Source: Gammaproteobacteria bacterium
GTDB lineage: Bacteria > Pseudomonadota > Gammaproteobacteria > Pseudomonadales > Azotimanducaceae_A
Direction: 5' to 3'
Assembly (NCBI GenBank): GCA_012960755.1
Contig: DUAT01000007.1
Location: 1 to 46,783, forward strand
Length of the DNA: 46,783 nucleotides
The notes under the pieces were generated by a model. It did no database searches. It worked only from the letters and a program-made list of their open reading frames with translations, and was not told the origin of the DNA. The position numbers and the translations under genes are program-made. Shown in pieces: positions 25,519-34,517 of the stretch; position 1 is the first letter of the stretch, and each line of letters starts with the position of its first letter.

Positions 25519-26742
25519 ATGGCTAACTCCAATCAGGTTATAAAGCCAAAGATTAATCTATTGAATAACAAGTTCCGCATCACCTTTGTGAGTTTTCTTG
25601 CCTACTTCGCAATGTCCGGCATGTTGGCCCCCATCGGTATCATTTCAGGTCCAATGTCGGAAGCCTTTAATCTACCCATTACTGAGGTAACAGCAGGATT
25701 CAGCTGGCTGACCTTCGGCATTCTTGCCGGCGCTATTTGCGCACTGTTTGTGTTCAACTGGGTGCAGCTAAAAAAGCTGATGATCATTCTCTATTGCGCT
25801 ATAAGCGCAAGCCTTATTGCCCTGTTCTTTCAAGAACAAATCGCTCTTATCTGGCCCATTCTCGGGCTCGTCGGTTTATGTGCGGGAACAGGTCTTGCCG
25901 GCGCTGCATTCATTATCTCCAGAACCTATGATGACAACCAACGGGCGTCAATGCTGGTAATCACCGATGGCTGGTTCAGCCTTGCCGGTATTGTTTGTTC
26001 ATGGATTGCAATATATCTGGTTTCGCGTAATTTCCACTGGTCTGGCAGTTACCAGTTTGTAGCACTCGTGGCGCTCATAATGCTGTTATTGTTGTTCTTT
26101 TCCCAATTGCCCAATTCCAAAAACGAGCCAGGGGATAGCATCAATACCGCGACCTGGTCTTTGAAGGTATGGTTATGCATCTTCGCGTTGTTTCTGTTTA
26201 CGCTGGGCCAAAATTCAATCTTGTGGTGGTTACCGACTTACGCTGAACAATATCTGAACGCGCCACGCGATCAAGCTGGAAGCCTGGTTGGCCAGTTCTG
26301 GAGCGGCATGTTTGCTGCACAACTATTTGTTGCCTGGTGGGTACTCAAGATTGGTGTGCAGCGTCTGGTTATCATCGCAGGAATCACAACCGCCACGGGC
26401 TCGATATTCATGTGGGTTTACCCGGAGATAGACGGTCTGGTAATACTTGCCTTATTGTGGGGTTTTGCAAACCTGGGCTTATTAAAACTTGTCCTTTCTC
26501 TGGCAACTCAAATGTTAAAACTTCCCTCGGCAAGACTGGTATCGGGCTTGCTGTTGAGTGCCAGTTTGGGAACCGCAGTTAGTCCATGGCTAACCAGTCA
26601 GATTGTTGAGGCAAGCAATACACGCTTTATTATTCAATTTGGTACGCTGTGTTATATCGTGCTGTTCTGCCTTGTATTCTGGGCTACCCGATTGCACCAG
26701 GCCGACCTTATAACCAACGAAGCTATGGGGCCGAAGAGTTAA
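25519..26742 (+). CDS. MFS transporter
   Basis: A 407-residue major facilitator protein with 12 hydrophobic segments. The first is FVSFLAYFAMSGMLAPIGII and the halves are joined by a polar loop near residues 200-215 (LPNSKNEPGDSINTATW). It resembles the TsgA/FucP-like branch in layout (ISGPMSEAFNLPITEVTAGF in the first periplasmic loop), though the substrate is unknown. AGCGGGACCAGC precedes the ATG, so the ribosome-binding site is weak. It is flanked by decayed genes upstream and a convergent hydrolase downstream. Confidence 0.87.
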   Translation: MANSNQVIKPKINLLNNKFRITFVSFLAYFAMSGMLAPIGIISGPMSEAFNLPITEVTAGFSWLTFGILAGAICALFVFNWVQLKKLMIILYCAISASLIALFFQEQIALIWPILGLVGLCAGTGLAGAAFIISRTYDDNQRASMLVITDGWFSLAGIVCSWIAIYLVSRNFHWSGSYQFVALVALIMLLLLFFSQLPNSKNEPGDSINTATWSLKVWLCIFALFLFTLGQNSILWWLPTYAEQYLNAPRDQAGSLVGQFWSGMFAAQLFVAWWVLKIGVQRLVIIAGITTATGSIFMWVYPEIDGLVILALLWGFANLGLLKLVLSLATQMLKLPSARLVSGLLLSASLGTAVSPWLTSQIVEASNTRFIIQFGTLCYIVLFCLVFWATRLHQADLITNEAMGPKS

Positions 26743-26799
26743 TATGCTAGTTCAGACGGTGAGTTTTCAATCCAAAATAACCGCTGCCTTGCTTGCTAA

Positions 26800-26820
26800 T
26801 GATCAGTGATCAGTGATCAA
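26800..26820. repeat. Short tandem of TGATCA palindromes
   Basis: TGATCAGTGATCAGTGATCA contains three TGATCA sites at 8-bp steps in the space between the convergent MFS and hydrolase genes. It has no known role here. Confidence 0.5.
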
Positions 26821-27025
26821 CCCGTATACTATATTGGAAACGAGTCTTTACAAGCGTTGCCTGCCGATGGCCATAATAGGCGGTGTTTGAGACAGACCCC
26901 GTAAGCCGGATCAAAACGGCGTCTATTATCTTGGCGCCAACATCTGTCGTGGACAAACCCCGTATAAGTCCGGTTGTTGATCCATTGCCAGCGTTCGAGG
27001 AGTTGACCGCTGAGTCAGTCAATAT

Positions 27026-28246
27026 CTATGACAGCCTTTCGGTAATCACGTCCAGCATCGGGAGGAAGATGTCGTCGAGCAGTGTCGACGGTGCCTTTGG
27101 CGCCGAACCAAATCGCCCTATGACCAATTCATTCTCCGGGTCTAGGTAGAGAACCTGGCCATGTGCGCCTCGAGCGACAGCGCAAATTCTATCGCCTAGG
27201 TGACGCATCCACCATTGAGATTTGTACGACCAACCAGACAAAGTCTTATAACCGGCCTTAGCAAACAAATCCTGCTTTCCGCCACGCATGACCTTATCGA
27301 TTACGTCGGCGGGTATTATCTCTTTTCCCTGAATTGCACCTCTAGTTCTGATGAGCTCGCCAAACCTGACGAAATCTCGCAATGTGAATCCGCTGGATGA
27401 TTCAGCACCACCTGGGTCCATGATGTAGTATCCATCATGCTCAGCCCCTATATGTTGCCACACCCGCTCAGACAGTTGCGTTGCGATATCCTGCTTTCCG
27501 GCGCGACGGACAATCCAGCCGAGGACGAATATATTCGGTTCACGATAGGCAAATTCCTCCCCGTGAAGCCCTGCTTTTCCTACCTTGGGGAGGACGTCAG
27601 CAACGAGTTCAAACTGATTCATGTTCAAAGCAGGGGACATTCCGGTTGCACGGTGAAATCGCCAGATTTCAGATTCTGGATCCAGATAGTCTTCGTGAAA
27701 CTCCATGCTGATAAGCATATCCAGTACCTGCTGTACAGTGGCATTCTCGTACGCTGAGCCGATCATTTCTGGAAGGAGCGAAGGAACCAAAGCATCTGCG
27801 TCTAGTTTCCCTTCATAGATAAGGGTTTCGGCAAGTATCCCGACAAAGGATTTATTAGCTGATTGAATGATGTGGCGGACATGTGGCGTACAAGCACCGA
27901 AGTACGTCTCGTACACCACATTTCCCCTATGAAGCACGAGAAGACCATCTGTGTAACTTTGCTCAAGCGCTTGATCCCAACAAAGTTCCACTCCGTTGAG
28001 CGTTACAATCTTGGCATCATCGAACACTCGCAGCTTACGCGGAAAATCTCGACTGGGGCCGGGGCCGCGCCAGACATTCTTGGTCGGCATAAGTTCATCA
28101 ATGTGGCTAAAGCTCCACCGAAGCTGGGGCCAGGCGTAAAAGGACTTCTCCGCAAAGCGAATTACTTTCTCATGCGGCGGTGGGAAGCCTTTCATCCACC
28201 CTAAAGTACGAGGATCATGATCCTTACTTTTAGGCGTCTTGTTCAT
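27026..28246 (-). CDS. Beta-lactamase-fold serine hydrolase, NylB/6-aminohexanoate-dimer-hydrolase-like
   Basis: A 406-residue class C beta-lactamase-fold hydrolase. The S-x-x-K pair is S129-A-N-K132; the second motif is the Tyr of EEFAYREPNIFVLGWI, replacing the usual Y-x-N. GWMKGFPPP near the N-terminus and the DELMPT segment are typical of the NylB-like group. Substrates could be amides, esters or linear oligoamides; lactamase activity is unlikely. There is no signal peptide, so it is cytoplasmic. It is monocistronic, with repeat A upstream. The N-terminal 50 residues form an extra segment as in other group members. Confidence 0.85.
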   Translation of the reverse strand: MNKTPKSKDHDPRTLGWMKGFPPPHEKVIRFAEKSFYAWPQLRWSFSHIDELMPTKNVWRGPGPSRDFPRKLRVFDDAKIVTLNGVELCWDQALEQSYTDGLLVLHRGNVVYETYFGACTPHVRHIIQSANKSFVGILAETLIYEGKLDADALVPSLLPEMIGSAYENATVQQVLDMLISMEFHEDYLDPESEIWRFHRATGMSPALNMNQFELVADVLPKVGKAGLHGEEFAYREPNIFVLGWIVRRAGKQDIATQLSERVWQHIGAEHDGYYIMDPGGAESSSGFTLRDFVRFGELIRTRGAIQGKEIIPADVIDKVMRGGKQDLFAKAGYKTLSGWSYKSQWWMRHLGDRICAVARGAHGQVLYLDPENELVIGRFGSAPKAPSTLLDDIFLPMLDVITERLS

Positions 28247-28357
28247 CGGCTTGCTACCTTCATAGAAAACTCCCCATGCCTTATAAGCCTGTTCGGATCG
28301 CAGTATTTTTCCTGCCGCATAGCCCTTGTTAAAGCCACAAGCCTAACTATACACACT

Positions 28358-28482
28358 GTGCATGCCAGCCATTGACCATCTACAGGGTCACCACGTCACG
28401 GCCTGCTAAACTTGATTAAACATCAGCAATTACCGTGGTTGACCGACCTCTAGAAAATGGGGTTTATTTCCCTTATCTCTTG
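28358..28482 (+). repeat. Repeat family A, copy 6 (near full length)
   Basis: Contains CCAGCCATTGACCATCTA, AACATCAGCAATTACC, GTTGACCGACCTCTAGAAAA and GGGTTTATTTCCCTTATCTC in family order. It lies between two minus-strand genes, so a promoter here would fire away from both. Confidence 0.8.
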
Positions 28483-28515
28483 GTACTTCCGCTTGGTACT
28501 TCCGCTTGGCACTTC
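28479..28515 (+). repeat. 13-bp tandem repeat, about 2.8 units
   Basis: CTTGGTACTTCCG occurs twice in succession, then CTTGGCACTTC. It directly follows repeat A copy 6. Confidence 0.75.
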
Positions 28516-28579
28516 TTCGGGCTCTCCGCGCGCTTCTGCGCCGTGACAACTATCTCCTCGACTTGCCGAGCATTTTACG

Positions 28580-28690
28580 CCCAAGGAAAGCAAAGATCCC
28601 CCTGCGAGTACTTTCCCAATCTAAGGATAATGCGTTTTAAAAAGGCCTTTTATAGTTCCTATCCTCGTCCATGATCACGACCATGACATT
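28580..28690 (-). repeat. Repeat family B, copy 2 (minus orientation)
   Basis: On the minus strand: GAGGATAGGAACTATAAAAG, then GATTGGGAAAGTACTCGCAG and GGGGATC. It matches the other three family B copies and shares their GGATAGGAACT head. Confidence 0.65.
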
Positions 28691-28801
28691 GTGCAAAAGA
28701 TGCAGGACTATAACCCAGTATATCTTGTACCGAGTTATCCCATCCCTTCACTATTTGCAAAGCTGTTCTGTAACAGAATGCGTCGTAATGACACAGATGA
28801 A

Positions 28802-29872
28802 TTAACGGTTAGACCGCCGCACGGGTTCGATACCCGCCACCGACAGGAGCGACTCCACACAGTCGCGTATAGAGACGTCAAGCGGGCGAAATTCCATGCC
28901 GAGTGTTTCCCTGATACGGTCATTGCGCAACTCGCAACCTCCCCAGACCGCTCTGAACATGGCTTCCTTAGCCTGGACTTTCTCCGGGAACGGATCGATA
29001 AGCTTCGCGCCTGCAAATCCCAGCTCCGGCAGGAGGCGATCAATACTGGCACACACATCTTCAACATTACGTGTATCCGTTGACCAGGCAATAAATCGCT
29101 CACCATTGACAACATGGACGCTTTCGAGCATCCGAATGTGTGCTTCAGCTGTATCTCGCACATCGACGGTGAACCAGGCACGGTAAGCGCCAATGACATT
29201 CTGGGTGTATTCACCCAGCAACATCGTCTCGATGTTGTGCTGCCAGGGGCCGCCATTCTTTTGATGCGGTGCCAGGATGGGCCCGACATTATCTCCGGGA
29301 CAACAGGTGATGGCATCCCAGCGCCCGCTAGCCTCGGCAGCATCAGAGAAGGCTCTTTCTGCAAGTACCTTGCCCATCGAATAGCCCTGGCCACGTTCTG
29401 GAGTGCGCCTGGGATTCTGTTCATCCGGATAGCGATCTTCGTAGAGAACGGGCCGCCGAACCAGTTCCTGGATATCCTGCTCGGAAATGACCGCGGCAAT
29501 ACTAGATGTAACCACGACCCGGTTTACGGTTTCGGACAGGTTGACGCTGTTGATGATGTGATCACAGACCTTTTTGACATAGTCCTGATCCTCATAAGTG
29601 GAGACGTGTGAGAGGTGAGCGACGCCCTGGCAGCCCTTGAATATCTCATCGAAACAGCCAGCATCATCCAGATTGGCAGAGTGTAGCGTCAGCCGACCGG
29701 AAGCATATCCCGGCATGGCTTTAAGAAAGCTTGTCTTACTGCTGTCGCTGGCATCTCGCACGCATGCCCGCACTCGATAGCCTTCATCCAGAAGCAATCG
29801 TACAACCCAGCCTCCGATAAAACCTGCGCTGCCGGTAACGGCGACTGTTCCGCCTTGTGGTATTGGTGCCAT
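28802..29872 (-). CDS. Extended SDR: NAD-dependent epimerase/dihydroflavonol-reductase-like
   Basis: A 356-residue extended SDR. It carries AVTGSAGFIGGWVVRLLLDE (G-x-x-G-x-x-G nucleotide motif, residues 10-29), VRACVRD after beta 2 suggesting NADP preference, and the catalytic GYSMGKV (Y-x-x-x-K). The overall pattern fits cinnamoyl/dihydroflavonol-4-reductase-like enzymes acting on keto or aldehyde groups. The start at 29872 has GAGGAG upstream and begins MAPIPQGGTV; an ATG at 29914 would add a basic 14-residue tail with no family match. It is monocistronic and its substrate is unknown. Confidence 0.88.
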   Translation of the reverse strand: MAPIPQGGTVAVTGSAGFIGGWVVRLLLDEGYRVRACVRDASDSSKTSFLKAMPGYASGRLTLHSANLDDAGCFDEIFKGCQGVAHLSHVSTYEDQDYVKKVCDHIINSVNLSETVNRVVVTSSIAAVISEQDIQELVRRPVLYEDRYPDEQNPRRTPERGQGYSMGKVLAERAFSDAAEASGRWDAITCCPGDNVGPILAPHQKNGGPWQHNIETMLLGEYTQNVIGAYRAWFTVDVRDTAEAHIRMLESVHVVNGERFIAWSTDTRNVEDVCASIDRLLPELGFAGAKLIDPFPEKVQAKEAMFRAVWGGCELRNDRIRETLGMEFRPLDVSIRDCVESLLSVAGIEPVRRSNR

Positions 29873-29967
29873 ACATCGTCTCCTCGTGTACTTTTGAATT
29901 CTGTTTTTCTTCAACTGCTGCCGAACACCGACACGCTAGATTCACGGCCGCAAGCTTATTATTACTG

Positions 29968-30111
29968 CTACCAGTTTCCCTTTTCTAGCGTTTTGATAGA
30001 GCGTGACGAGCCAGGCGCTGGTTCAAACAAGCTGAACAGATTGTCATCGGGGTCACGACCATAGACTTCCATTGCATCATTGCATTGCACGGGTTCGGAG
30101 GGATCAGCAGT
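29968..30111 (-). pseudogene. C-terminal fragment of a VOC/glyoxalase-like protein
   Basis: The minus strand reads AMEVYGRDPDDNLFSLFEPA, then about 16 further residues to a TAG. E-V-Y-G-R-D-P-D-x-N-L-F is the last beta strand of vicinal-oxygen-chelate proteins, with the metal-binding Glu. The upstream end meets the 3' half of repeat A at about 30105, so the gene appears truncated by the repeat. Confidence 0.6.
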
Positions 30112-30168
30112 TATCATACTTGACCCGTTTTCTGAAAATACGGGTTATTTCCTAATCTCATCCTGGGG
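30105..30168 (+). repeat. Repeat family A, 3' half, overlapping the end of the cupin gene
   Basis: CAGCAGTTATCATACTTGAC, then CCGTTTTCTGAAAATACGGG and TTATTTCCTAATCTCATC match the 3' half of family A. Its TTATTTCCTAATCTCATC block encodes the last residues and stop of the minus-strand cupin gene. Confidence 0.72.
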
Positions 30169-30510
30169 TCGGTTCATTACACGAAGATATTTGAGTTTGG
30201 TTTTACCTTTGTTGTGCACACGATGAAAGACCCCTGCTTGCACAGTGACAATATCTTGCGCATTTACTTCGTACAACTCTTCTTGTTCGCCTTGTCCTTC
30301 ATCAGAATGTCGCAGATAAATCTCACCTGAACCTTGCGTAAAAAAGAAAATTTCATCTTGTAAAAGATGTTTGTGTCCGGCAGTTTGTTTGCCTGGGAAA
30401 AGATGAGTACTGCTGAGGAGAAGATTTTCACCAACATAGTTATCCTTTACAGTGTAATTGTCGTTTTCTTTGCTGATGTGCCCACCAATGTCGTCAAATT
30501 CATCTTTCAT
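30145..30510 (-). CDS. Small cupin-domain protein
   Basis: A 121-residue single-domain cupin. Metal ligands are visible as H46 and H48 in GHKHLLQDE, E53, and H96 in GVFHRVHN, the complete two-motif set with the usual intermotif spacing. GAAGGA lies 9 nt before the ATG at 30510; the longer frame from 30582 is not supported. The last five residues (DEIRK) and stop codon lie inside repeat A, so the repeat replaced or supplied the original C-terminus. The function is unknown: it may be an isomerase, dioxygenase or ligand-binding protein. Remnant VOC sequence lies just downstream. Confidence 0.82.
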   Translation of the reverse strand: MKDEFDDIGGHISKENDNYTVKDNYVGENLLLSSTHLFPGKQTAGHKHLLQDEIFFFTQGSGEIYLRHSDEGQGEQEELYEVNAQDIVTVQAGVFHRVHNKGKTKLKYLRVMNRPQDEIRK

Positions 30511-30767
30511 TGTCTGTTTCCTTCTTTTTAAACTTCTTACCCTGCAATTTTGCCTAAAGTCTGTTGGATATGATATCCGCACCGACTAAAACCGACCAAA
30601 TAAATTCAAGTTAATCTACCGGAAGACCCCACTCATACAGAAATAACCGATGACGGAGACAATTCAGAAAACACAAATGACCCCCATTCATAATTTCAGT
30701 CCCTGATCTCTCACCTTCAAATACTTAATAATTCAATAGTCGTGTCTTGAATACACCTTTGATGCGG

Positions 30768-30905
30768 CAGAGATAGGAACTTTATAATGCATTTTTCCAC
30801 GATTGGGAAAGTGTCCTCATGGCGACTACTGGAATTAAAAGTCTAGTAAAACAGCTGACAGATACTGGCTGAATTACTGAAATTCAGAACTTGTTGCAAA
30901 CAAAA
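30768..30905 (+). repeat. Repeat family B, copy 3 (plus orientation)
   Basis: GAGATAGGAACTTTATAATG, CACGATTGGGAAAGTGTCC, CTGGAATTAAAAGTC and AATTACTGAAATTCAGAACT occur in the same order as at 32276-32415. GAATTACTGAAATTCAGAAC contains an internal inverted repeat. Confidence 0.8.
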
Positions 30906-31055
30906 GTCTATGGTGAGGTCCATTACTTTTTCCACATAATCATTGTGGATCTAGGCATCTCAACTTTGACATCTAGCTTCCTATTTAGGATTTCCGATCA
31001 AATTTTCGAATTTATGGCGTATGCTCTGTACTCATAAACAATCCGGGATCTAGAT

Positions 31056-31622
31056 ATGAGCAGGCTTCAGCGAAAAACACTCGACCAACTAACTAATGAG
31101 CAAAAAGAAGTTTATGACCAAATTGTCGCGAACAGGCCAGTAAAGCCCGTAGATGGACACATCGGTGGTCCGTTCGATATCTGGCTAAGAAGTCCGGAAC
31201 TGGGTAAAAGGCTTGTTGATTTGGGCGGATTTTTTCGTTTCAATACCTCGGTAGAGCGGCGATATATTGAACTCGCCATACTCGTCACCGGGCAATTCTG
31301 GCAGGCCCAATTCGAATGGTTTGCACACGAACCCATGGCAAGAAAAGCAGGCGTGCCCGCGGATCTGATCCAAGCCATTAAGGACGGCAACAAGCCCACA
31401 TTGACAGACCCAGGTGATAGCGCATGTTATTCGCTAGCAAATGAGGTACACACCACCAAAAAGATAAGTCAGGCCACATTCAATGAGGCCGTCAGCCAGT
31501 TCGGTGAAACCGGCGTCTCCGAACTCATTGCATTGTGTGGTTTCTACGGTATGGTTTCGATGACCTTGAATGGGTTTGATGTTGAGCTTCCCGATGGTGC
31601 CGATTATCCATTTCCTAGATAA
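31056..31622 (+). CDS. Carboxymuconolactone decarboxylase (CMD) family protein
   Basis: A 188-residue CMD/AhpD-fold protein without the redox Cys pair. It begins SRLQRKTLDQLTNEQKEVYD, then PFDIWLRSPELGKRLVDLG and the helix YIELAILVTGQFWQAQFEWF, which in relatives carries catalytic residues (here E and H: FEWFAHEP). It resembles the 4-carboxymuconolactone-decarboxylase-type proteins of catabolic clusters. It has no link in sequence to the selenoprotein at 13626 beyond the fold. The ribosome-binding site is weak (GGGATC). It lies between two repeat B copies. Confidence 0.86.
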   Translation: MSRLQRKTLDQLTNEQKEVYDQIVANRPVKPVDGHIGGPFDIWLRSPELGKRLVDLGGFFRFNTSVERRYIELAILVTGQFWQAQFEWFAHEPMARKAGVPADLIQAIKDGNKPTLTDPGDSACYSLANEVHTTKKISQATFNEAVSQFGETGVSELIALCGFYGMVSMTLNGFDVELPDGADYPFPR

Positions 31623-31645
31623 CCGTTTCCCAAAGACCAGATTCA

Positions 31646-32240
31646 TGATACCTAGCTATACCTATAAATGCAGTAAATGCGATTTTAACGCGCCTGGGGC
31701 TCTATAAACGGGCCGTACTGTCTATGATGATGGTCAACATCATAGAGATTGTAATTATGAAGCTGCCTGGTGTTGTTGTTGTGAATCAATAATTCCACTA
31801 GAGGTCTTCAAGCTAGACAAATCACAATCTCAAAAGGCCATGCTATCAGTTGATAATGTGACTGAACGTACACCCTCGTTTTGGCAAAACATCCTCAATA
31901 GGTTAGTTCCAAGCAGGGAAAATTGGATTGAAGGCGAACTAAACGAAACTACATTGCCACTTAACTTTATATGGTGCTCGCTAAGCAACGATCTGGAGAT
32001 GAAAAATGCCTGAATTGCGGCTCTCATGACACGATGCCGTTTATAGGTAATCCAGGATTAACAGAAATACTAAGCAACGATTTCATATATTCAGGTAGTT
32101 CACCAACCGGGTTTATACATCCGAATTGTGATTGTAGCGGCAAGATAATCGCGGTTGGCGATGATATGCGTTTTAATCTTGTTCCATCTACCAATATTTA
32201 TCGTATGGACGGCTCATTTAAAGAGAAGATCTACCATTAA
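31646..32240 (+). pseudogene. Decayed zinc-ribbon protein gene (in-frame TAA plus frameshift)
   Basis: ATG at 31646 opens IPSYTYKCSKCDFNAPGAL and stops at TAA after residue 20. The same frame continues past the stop as YDDGQHHRDCNYEAAWCCCC and on to about 31985. There the sense shifts by one base to RSGDEKCLNCGSHDTMPFIG and ends at 32240. Cys-pair motifs (CSKC, CLNC) indicate zinc ribbons. Because the interruption is TAA and a frameshift follows, this is decay, not recoding. I do not recognise the family. Confidence 0.65.
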
Positions 32241-32275
32241 AGGCGTCTTTTAGCACTCTTAGCTCAATAACCCCT

Positions 32276-32415
32276 TGAGGATAGGAACTATAAAACGTGT
32301 TTTTCCAAGACCGGAAAAGTATCCCCATCGCGATTTCTGGAATTAAAAGCCTGCTGAAGCAATTGGGGGATACCAGGTGAATTACTGAAATTCAGAACTT
32401 GTTACGAATAAAAAT
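32276..32415 (+). repeat. Repeat family B, copy 4 (plus orientation)
   Basis: GGATAGGAACTATAAAACGT, TTTTCCAAGACCGGAAAAGT, CTGGAATTAAAAGCCTGCTG and AATTACTGAAATTCAGAACT. This is the most complete copy and aligns with all three others. Beyond it, 32416-32610 holds nothing I recognise. Confidence 0.8.
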
Positions 32416-32610
32416 ATCGCCTGCAACGCGAATCTGGTTAGCAGTACTGGTTAAATTTCCATCCTTGTTCACCAACAATTCGAGCGGGTGTCGAGATTTT
32501 CACTGTCGTTATTGGTCACACTATCGGCCAGCGCGATCCAGGCCAGTACTAACATCTGCCCCAGACCGGAGAATAGCTGATGTTTTTGCCGCAGCAGTCT
32601 AACAGGGTTC

Positions 32611-33594
32611 TTATACAGCCAATTCATCCGGCACCAGCACTACCCGGCCAAACGCTTGCCTGGACTCGATATAGGCATGGGCTTTGTCTGCTTCGGAGAG
32701 TTTAAACGTTTTATCAATAACGACCTTGAGATCACCCTTGGCCACCTCGTCTATCAGCCGTTGAACATTGGCCCTTGCTCTTTTGCCGTTCATGGCCAGT
32801 TCAGCCCCTTGAAAGTAGCTCACATAAGTCTTATTTTGTCCGGCCATTTTAGCAAAATTAGGTTGATAGCTATCTCGACCGGCACCACCCATGGCAACAA
32901 TACGACCTCGATAAGCGGCGCAAACCAGACTCTTTTCCAGGTTCTTTCCACCAATTGAATCAACGATGAGATTCGGCCCCTTACCTTCTGTCAATTCCCT
33001 GGCTGCTTGCTCAAAATCAACTTCTGTATAATTGATACCGTAATCAAGTCCATATTCCTTCAACCTGTCTAACCGCGAAGATGATGAAGCGGTCGCGATA
33101 ACGGTGGCACCAGCACGTTTTGCCAATTGGATACCCGCGAGCCCGGTGCCACTTGCTCCGGCATGAATCAGAACAGTTTCTCCGGCAGTCAGGCGACCGA
33201 ACTCAAATAGCGAGTCGTCAGCTGTGCCGAAGGGGATGGGGATACATGCACCCGTATCGGCGAGCATATCATCAGGAATCGGCCAGGCTGAACGCGCGTT
33301 AACCGAACGCAGACTCGCATGAGAGCCACCATTATCAGCGGTTGTAACCCGTTGGCCCACAAATCGATCTGTAACTTCAGATCCAATTTCGATGATGACA
33401 CCTGAGGCAAGGTATCCACCACAATAAGGTGTCGGTCCTGTGGGCCCAAATCCACGAGCTAGCACATCCCCGCCTTCAATGCTGATGGCATGCACCTCAA
33501 TCAAAACGTGCCTTTTATCTACAACAGGGTCTGCGATGTCTTCGTATTGCAGGACTTCCGGCCCACCGCCTTCATAGTAAACTGCTGCTTTCAT
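32611..33594 (-). CDS. MDR superfamily zinc-independent quinone/enoyl reductase-like protein
   Basis: A 327-residue medium-chain dehydrogenase/reductase. It begins KAAVYYEGGGPEVLQYEDI, has the GroES-like N-terminal domain, and the nucleotide motif HAGASGTGLAGIQLAK (A-x-x-G-x-x-G) near residues 143-158. TASSSSRLDRLKEYGLDYGI follows beta 2 and suggests NADPH. The structural and catalytic zinc ligands of alcohol dehydrogenases are absent, so it is of the quinone-oxidoreductase type. The C-terminal HAYIESRQAFGRVVLVP is the family tail. The substrate is unknown. A decayed MDR fragment of another lineage lies just upstream (33808-34040). Confidence 0.9.
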   Translation of the reverse strand: MKAAVYYEGGGPEVLQYEDIADPVVDKRHVLIEVHAISIEGGDVLARGFGPTGPTPYCGGYLASGVIIEIGSEVTDRFVGQRVTTADNGGSHASLRSVNARSAWPIPDDMLADTGACIPIPFGTADDSLFEFGRLTAGETVLIHAGASGTGLAGIQLAKRAGATVIATASSSSRLDRLKEYGLDYGINYTEVDFEQAARELTEGKGPNLIVDSIGGKNLEKSLVCAAYRGRIVAMGGAGRDSYQPNFAKMAGQNKTYVSYFQGAELAMNGKRARANVQRLIDEVAKGDLKVVIDKTFKLSEADKAHAYIESRQAFGRVVLVPDELAV

Positions 33595-33807
33595 CCGATG
33601 CGTCCTTTTTGGTTGTATTGGGGGTTTATAAAAGTTGAGAGAATTCCGGTTGTTGAACTAACTGCCGTGACTGGTAGTAAGGGTTAATGCGCTGACTGCA
33701 AAGATTGTTGGCACCATGCCCAGTGACCAAAAAATGATTGAAATAACTTGTTAATAACGCCCTCATTTACTTCGTGTGGATTTCATGGGCCTAGAGTTTG
33801 ACAAAAA

Positions 33808-34040
33808 CTAGCCGTGGTTGCCACCAGTGAAAAACAGTTTGAAGCCATGGTGGGAAGATTCCAGGCCCTCCAGAATAGGTGTGCATGATTTGATTTTACC
33901 GCTCATCAGGTAAGCTGCGAGCTTGTCCAGTAAACCAAGCACATCGTCAAAGTGGCCAGGCATGTCGAAGCCACCAAGGGTGATGCCTTTTTAGAGTCAA
34001 AGCGAGATGGCGTTGCGGCAAATCGGTTCATCAAATGATT
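33808..34040 (-). pseudogene. C-terminal remnant of an MDR (LTB4-dehydrogenase-like) oxidoreductase
   Basis: The minus strand reads GITLGGFDMPGHFDDVLGLL, then AYLMSGKIKSCTPILEGLES and FKLFFTGGNHG before TAG. G-K-I-x-x-x-x-x-I-x-E-G-L-E is the conserved end of CurA/LTB4-dehydrogenase-type MDR enzymes. Two in-frame stops (TGA and TAA) interrupt the upstream part, and no N-terminal domain remains. Confidence 0.55.
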
Positions 34041-34517
34041 ACTGCACCATCAGGGTGACAAACCCAAAAAAATTGGACCGGATAACCCGTTAAATTAGAG
34101 TGCCTCTCATAGGAGGGAGGTAATCTCTGAATCGACCCACGATACTGACCAGTACACGAACAATCGAGTAGAGCAGTCTCACGACCTGAACAGGGAACAT
34201 GACCAGGCCATGCGATGGTCCAAATCGGGAAAATCAGGCGCAATAAATTTCGGCGGGCACGCAGCCGTCTACAACCTTTTTAATTTGGGGTACATCGAAT
34301 CAACGCTGCTCACTATAGAAAATTCAGGGAAAGTGCGCTTCTTCCTTGGTCGGAGGTAGTAACTTGGGAGGATGTTTATGATTTTTCTGGCATTACTGAG
34401 TTAAGTTTTCAGTACCGAACAATACTTTGATTGGCGATGGTCTTGAAAGCCAGTAGTGCGTCGAAGCTGGCTCAAGCTAAGGTTGTTCTGAAGTATTTCT
34501 GAATTGGAATGGTTTGG
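34041..34517. other. 477-bp gap, possibly decayed coding sequence, nothing assigned
   Basis: Short minus-strand runs look coding-like but are broken by stops in every frame. No repeat family member or RNA was recognised. Confidence 0.3.

Noticed and set aside
26810..27022. 70-codon minus-strand gene after the NylB-like hydrolase
   Set aside because: It needs a TTG start without a ribosome-binding site and shows no recognisable family; the space contains TGATCA repeats.
31646..32240. Third recoded (selenocysteine) gene
   Set aside because: The first interruption is TAA and a frameshift follows near 31985, so it is ordinary gene decay.
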